Shown here one piece after another: positions 49,901 through 56,600 of a stretch of 64,000 nt of DNA. This DNA is from Acheta domesticus (Eukaryota; Arthropoda; Insecta; Orthoptera; Gryllidae). The notes below the pieces were generated by a model. That model saw only the letters and a list, made by a program, of their open reading frames with translations. It did no database searches and was not told the DNA's origin. Position numbers and translations under genes: made by a program. The stretch is taken from NCBI GenBank assembly GCA_031308135.1, contig JAHLJT010000631.1, positions 199,017,126 to 199,081,125 on the forward strand, in the 5' to 3' direction. Each line of letters opens with the position of its first letter. Position 1 is the first letter of the stretch.

Positions 49901-52900
49901 GCACCATCACAAAATGAATTTAATGTTTATTTCAATGGTGTCTGAGACCTATAATGAAGTTATTTCAAATTGATAATTGACAATAAATAAAATATATGAA
50001 CAATAATAATAATAAAACACAACACACTTGTCAACAAAAAACACTAAATTAATAATTTGTTTATATTAAGGCTTATAATTTGAAAGGAAATGCATTTTAA
50101 ATCAGTGAAATGTAGCATAAGTAAATATTGTGCATATTAAGTAAAGATGACCATATGAACCCAAAATATTTTCCCAAATTTATACTTACATTGTCAGTTC
50201 AAACAAATAAAAGAATTGATTTAGAATTGTTTCAAAATTTTTGAAGCTGAGCATTTTTAAAAAACTCCACATTAAAATTTTAAATTAGAATTCGAAAAAC
50301 TTTTGAACCCTAACCCTTGTTGAGTTGTATATCATATAACAGGGTGGCCAGCGCCATTCACTTTCTCCATCTTATTTAGTAAATTGCATGATTCAACTCA
50401 ATACTTGATAATCGTCAGGTAAAATCGTATTGGTATTGGTAAAATCGAAGTATGTATGAAAAATGCCACGTGTACGCTTGAGGATTACAAAGTCCTAGTC
50501 CCACTTGTCACATGACTTCTACACAGTCTAATATTTATTAGACGTCCATGATACTCTAGATTTTTTTCCTTATTTGGTGGAAGAACGCAGTTCAAGCTAT
50601 CTTAGCTTATAGCCTATGCAGAGATTGAGTGGCAGTGGTCGAATTGACAGGGAGCATGAAGAAAATGAACATGTGGAGATTTTGACAGCTTTGCGCCCCA
50701 GGAAATACGAGTACACACTATTCTCAGACCATAATTTGGGAGGTAATGACACTAGCATTGAAAGACATTGGCTCGCTATGTTTTTGCTTGTGACCCTATG
50801 TAATACTCTGTTAGAATACTAGAATACTGTTATAATTTTATATAATAGTTATACTCTGTGCTATGACATTGGCACATCAGTCTGCGATGAATTTGTATTA
50901 CCACCAATTTCATCAACCTTCGTCAAATCAGTATTGACAATCTTCATTTTCATGAAAATCAAATATTCAGCGCCTCGTTACGTTTCATCGGCACTTTTGA
51001 GATAGAAATTAAGCTCAATTAGCTTTGACGATTTGTCAAGGATCATACTTTTATTTATTTTCCGTATATTGAATTTGGCTACTGTCACAATTTCCCATTG
51101 GCCGGTGAATAAAGATGATGTTCGATCTACTATATTTCTATAAGGTTGGCATTGTTGGCACATTGAAGGAGTTGTTTTTTTACTGATACATTAGTGCTTA
51201 CGGAGGGAATTACGAAAGGGAACTATGGGAGCGTCCAACAGCGTGAAATTAACAACTAGTTACTTAGTTAAAAAAACAAACAAACAAACAAACCTAGGAC
51301 CAAAGGCCCTTATAACACCTTTGGTGCATAAAATAATTATTTTATCTGCCATCTATCGTTCCTATAACGGAGGGAAGGAAAGTTTGTTTTCCCTTCTGGG
51401 AAGTTCGCTAAAAACATTCTTGCCCTATTGTGGAGGTTTGAGCACCACGTAGAAACAGCATGCTGTAGCAGTATTTAGACCATTGCAGAAGAAAAGGTAA
51501 TTTTATTTACAGAACCTGTATCCTGTGGGTGACAAACTTCCATTGCAATCGCTGTCGAAAAGGTGAAATGTACTGTAGCTCAAAATCTGAAAGCTATCAA
51601 ATGACGCAAGGGCGTTAGAGGCTTATTGCTGTTTGAGGGGTATTCCAGACATGGTTCTGTTTCTTCTAAAATCTTCAGGTGCCTTCGACATTCTACATCT
51701 GGTTACAAACTGAGCTTTGTCCAAAAAATTAATTTGTTTGTGAAAAATTGCTCATTCTGGATTCATGCTTTCTTAAAATTCAGTAGTTAAGCATCAAAAT
51801 TATCACCCATGTTATCACACACGTGCCACTTTAACAGCCTAAGAGTAAAATAATAAAGCCAAAGAAAAACAATGGAAAATCGAAACAAATTAAGCTTTAT
51901 TGAGTAATCTTGCAAGTGGAATATGGACTTCATGTAATTTTCAGGTATTCCCTAAATTCGTGAGGTCTGTTTAGTAATGTCAACAGCAGAATATCCATTT
52001 TGCAAAAAATATTTCTCCTTGCAGGTTGAAAACTTAAGTTATTCACAGTAACTGATGTACGGAATACAGTACTTCAAACACTGCCTTGGCATCAGTCGGC
52101 TTTCTAGCACATGCTTCGTAGAAAAAATCTGAGATTTCTTCAAAGTTTGTTTTTGTACAAAATTCTACCCTTAAGTAGTGGGTTTGCGAGAGAAAAGTGC
52201 ACGAGTAATATGCAGTTAAATAATTCACAGAAAATGGAGTTGAAATGTGCGAAACAGAACCTGGAAAATTTTTGTTCTCAGACCTTGAAAACCAGGAAAA
52301 AATCTTGGAATTCGAAAAGCCAGATCGCTGGCCACTCTGTATAAAAGGCCATAAAGAAAACTGCCAAATGACACCTTTTTCTAGCTCTATCTTAATTTGG
52401 AGAGGTTCTACAGCAATTAAAAATATTTCAATGAATCCAATTTTATTAAATTTTACAGGACTATTTCACAAACGGGTGGAAATATTTTACTCAAAATATT
52501 TAGTTTTCTTATTCAATGTGGAATGACCCTCATGTACTTTCTTAGTCATGATTAGCCCCCTACCATTAGGGGGCTGAAAAATTATGAATAAATGGAATAA
52601 ATTATCTTCAAAAATTACCCAGCAGCAATAAATCTGTGATCATGGGGTAAAAGTTCTTAAGTCAATTTTTGGTGAAAGTGGGTTAAGTACTGAAACTACT
52701 AACTATTTATATTTTATTATAATAAAACGACCAAATTCAAGTGTTTCCTCCTCAACAAAAATCATTGGAAAATAGTGTTGAGTGTAGGAAAAAGTATTGA
52801 CTCAATAATCTAATTCCTGTTTTTGCTCTAAACTATGGTTTTTTACTTACGAACTTTTACTCTATAACCACAAAAATGGCAGCTGAAAAGAGGGTGGGGC

Positions 52901-53607
52901 AAAACTGAAAAGTAAACCCATACTAAAGTGATAAAGAAACAAATAAGTACAAGAAATGTTTGTTTTGTACCACCATTACTTACACGATATACCATTTTGT
53001 ATCACCATTACTTACATGAATATAAGTCCTTTGTCTCAAAATTGTGTGTTAAATTAATTATGCCTTTTTTTGATACAGGTGTTGGAACAAAGATTGAGCC
53101 GACTTTGTGTAGAGCAGATCGTTTGGTAGGACAAGTTCTTGGTGCTGTGGAAGCTCTTCCTAATATATTTATTGAACTGGAAATTTCTTATTACTTGTTG
53201 AAACGTCTTTTGGGTGTAAGAACTGAAGGTGATAAGAAGGGTGCTAAGGTAATGGATTATGGATCATAACATCACAGATTAATTCTTTTATTATTATTAT
53301 TATTATTTTTATTATTACATTGTATTTTATCATTTGTTATTGTTTCAGGTTCAAAAACTGTCCAAGAATGAAATGTTACTTGTGAATATTGGATCACTAT
53401 CCACTGGCGGCAGAGTTGTGGCAACACGAGTAGATTTAGCTAAAATCTCTCTAACAAATCCTGTATGTACAGAAGTGGGAGAGAAAATAGCATTAAGTAG
53501 AAGAGTTGAGAAACATTGGAGGTAAGTTTCCTACATCAACGTTGAAACATCAATGCCTTTTGATACTAAAGTAACTAAATATTTTAGATTATTTGTAAGT
53601 TTTTAGT

Positions 53608-53639
<32 letters not shown>

Positions 53640-56600
53640 TGTATAGGTTCAAAATGTTTTAATTTGGTAATTTGCTCAATCTTAAAATGATTTATAAATA
53701 TTTTAAGTACAAGAACACTACTCTGCCAAAGAAAAGATTTTAAGCTTTTAAGATTAAAAGATAGCTCCTGTGATTTTCCTGTCTGACATTCATGTTGCAA
53801 GTCTCTTAGGCTGTTGCACCCGAATTAGCTACTGCCGTTTCTTATAAACCTGTCATGAGTTTTAATTTATGAATCTAAATATTCTACATTTTTGTAAAGG
53901 GCGTTTTAAATAAGTAAAAGCAGTCTGTCAGTGAACATTGCTAGAGGCTAATCCATAAGCAAGGTATTGACTAAAATTGATATTCTTGAATCAATCTGGC
54001 TGATGTCGCAGCCCCTTGAATTTGAAATCGAAATTTTAATTTGGTACTTTGAAGCCCCTGAGATACCATAAAAAAAATTGATTTAATTTTGTCCTCGAGG
54101 AGTATAAAGGACTATTAAAAGAATGGTGTAGCTCTCGTTTTTGTCGAAATCGCTGATTAAAACGATCTGGTCACCTGAGGGGAGCCTAAAATTCTTGCCT
54201 TAAATGGAGGTTTTGAATATTCTTTAAAAGAAACAAGTTAAAATTTAACCAGAAAAAGATGCTTGATTTTTATCATAGGAGTCATCCATAAATTATGTAA
54301 CACTACAGTACATTAGGGATGGGAAGGTCATGTTTTAGTGTTACATAATGTTGTTATTTTTAACATTTGTGGAAATAATTCCTTTTATTCAGTCTTGTAC
54401 AAAAACATTAAAATATTTCTAATTTAAATGAAAACCACAAATAAATTAAAAAGTTATGTATCAATTGTTATAATATATGAAAATATTTTTGTATTGTATA
54501 TTAGATTACGAAATTTTTGTATTTTATCCGATTAAATTGGTGCAGTAGACTTGCAGCCCATGCATCATCCACAATGGCAGCATGTGCACAATGTATTTTC
54601 AGAAATTTTCTAGTTGAAGCATCCTTCCTTCCTAAAATTGTCTTCAATTCTATTGTTAGATGCAGTCCGCATACCAACTAATTCTGAATTAATCATAAAT
54701 TTCTATATGTAGTACAACTCATTATTTCTAATTTATAATTTATTTTTACACATTGAAAATTGGGGGGGGGGGAATCTTGTCACAAGCATTACTGAAATGC
54801 AACTACAGTAAAACCCCTTTATAAGAGACACCTGGGGGAATGGAATTTTGTCTCTTATAAGCGGGAACTCTTATAAGTGGGAAATGCGTTTTTGATGTGT
54901 TTAATGAGATGTTACCATATTTTTAGTGGATTAGTGTGATTTGTACACTTATTTTAAACTTGAGGAAACATAAATTAGTTGATTCCAGGGCCCATTTAAC
55001 CAGATCTATTGGGTGAACTTTATGACATTCAAAGCACGTGTACTCATAAATGGATTATATGAACAAATAGCCTCTAATGTAAATATTGACACGAGAGTTA
55101 TAAAAAAATTACATTTGTGTAATTTTTGAAAAAACAAAAGAATAGAGCAAAATGATGTTAAGAGTCTTATAAAGTACCCATTTAACTATCATTACCAAAA
55201 GTTTAAAGAAAAAATTTGAAGCCGTTTTTGAGAAAATCTTGTTTTTGTAAATGTTTATTATTTCACTCGATATTATAGAAAAATGTTTATTTAGTACAAA
55301 ACTTTAATGAATGACCAAATTATAGAGAAACATTTTTATAATAAGAAAAAATTTCTATTTTTAATTTTGTAGCTGTAGAAAAACGCCGAAAAAACTGCAA
55401 AATTTTTCAATTTTCGAAAATTTAGAGTTAACAGTGAAAATTCTAAAAATGCCACCTCTATTAGTGAATTTCACTCTATTCTTAAAAAATTTAGAATGTT
55501 TTCAAAACCGCAGTTTCGAGCGGAACCAGATCGATTGCGGAATATTCATTTTGGAAAAAAATGTACGAATAGTTTTGGCGCTAGTGTTATTCACTGACGG
55601 ACGAAGGGAAGTTTTGAACGAAAAAAACAAATCTTTTTCGGTATCAGGGGACCCCAAAACATGCATTCTGTTAAAATCTCGAAGTCGATTTTCTGCAGCA
55701 TTACATTACATTGTGTATATTACGTATATATGTACGTATACGAGAAAGTAACAATTGCAAACACTGGTCAAAACACTAAAAGCAAAATACTAATTTATTC
55801 AACTCAGCCTCTGGCAGATATCAGCTGCTGACGGTTTCATCCAATCGGGAGCTTGAAAGTCACTATCGTGACGTCACTAGAGCTTCCGATTGGATGAAAC
55901 CGTATACAGCTGATACCTTCTAGAGGCACCGTTACAAAAGTCGCACTATAGGCGTCTTCCTTGTTGCCAAAAGACACGAAGCTTATTGTACTGAATGAGC
56001 TTTCTTCATGAGAACTTCGCACACCTCCCCCCCGCCGGTGGCACTGGTGTTGCGAACCCTTGCTCTAGGCTATTTTAAGCACGTGTCCCAACTCTTACCT
56101 CCCTGAGGAAATTCCTGAGTCACCTGGAGGAAAATTCCACGCTTTGTCCCTTACAAGCGATAAGAAACGCATGGCGGGGAATAAAATCTTGTCCACTATA
56201 CGCGGGAATCTCTTATAACGGGGTCTCTTAAAAGCGGGAAATAAATGCATTGTTTATATACAACTGACCTCGGGACCGTGAATTTTGTCTCCTATAAGCG
56301 GGATTCTCTTATAACGGGGTCTCTTATAGCGGGGTTTTACTGTAATTGCTTGGCGGGCAGGGTCATGTACGCTTTGAAGATATGTTACAAAGGGAGAGGG
56401 GATCTTCAAAATAGTGTAAATTTGTTTTACATAGTTTATGGATGATCGATTCAAACCTAATCAAGTTACAGTATTATCATACAAGTTCTGAGTGTGAAAT
56501 TTATACGGATGAGGGACACACCACCCACTTCACAATGTAATTTAGAGCAGCAAACTTGGTATAACACGAGCTTAATGCAGATGTCACTGTGGCAGTTAAC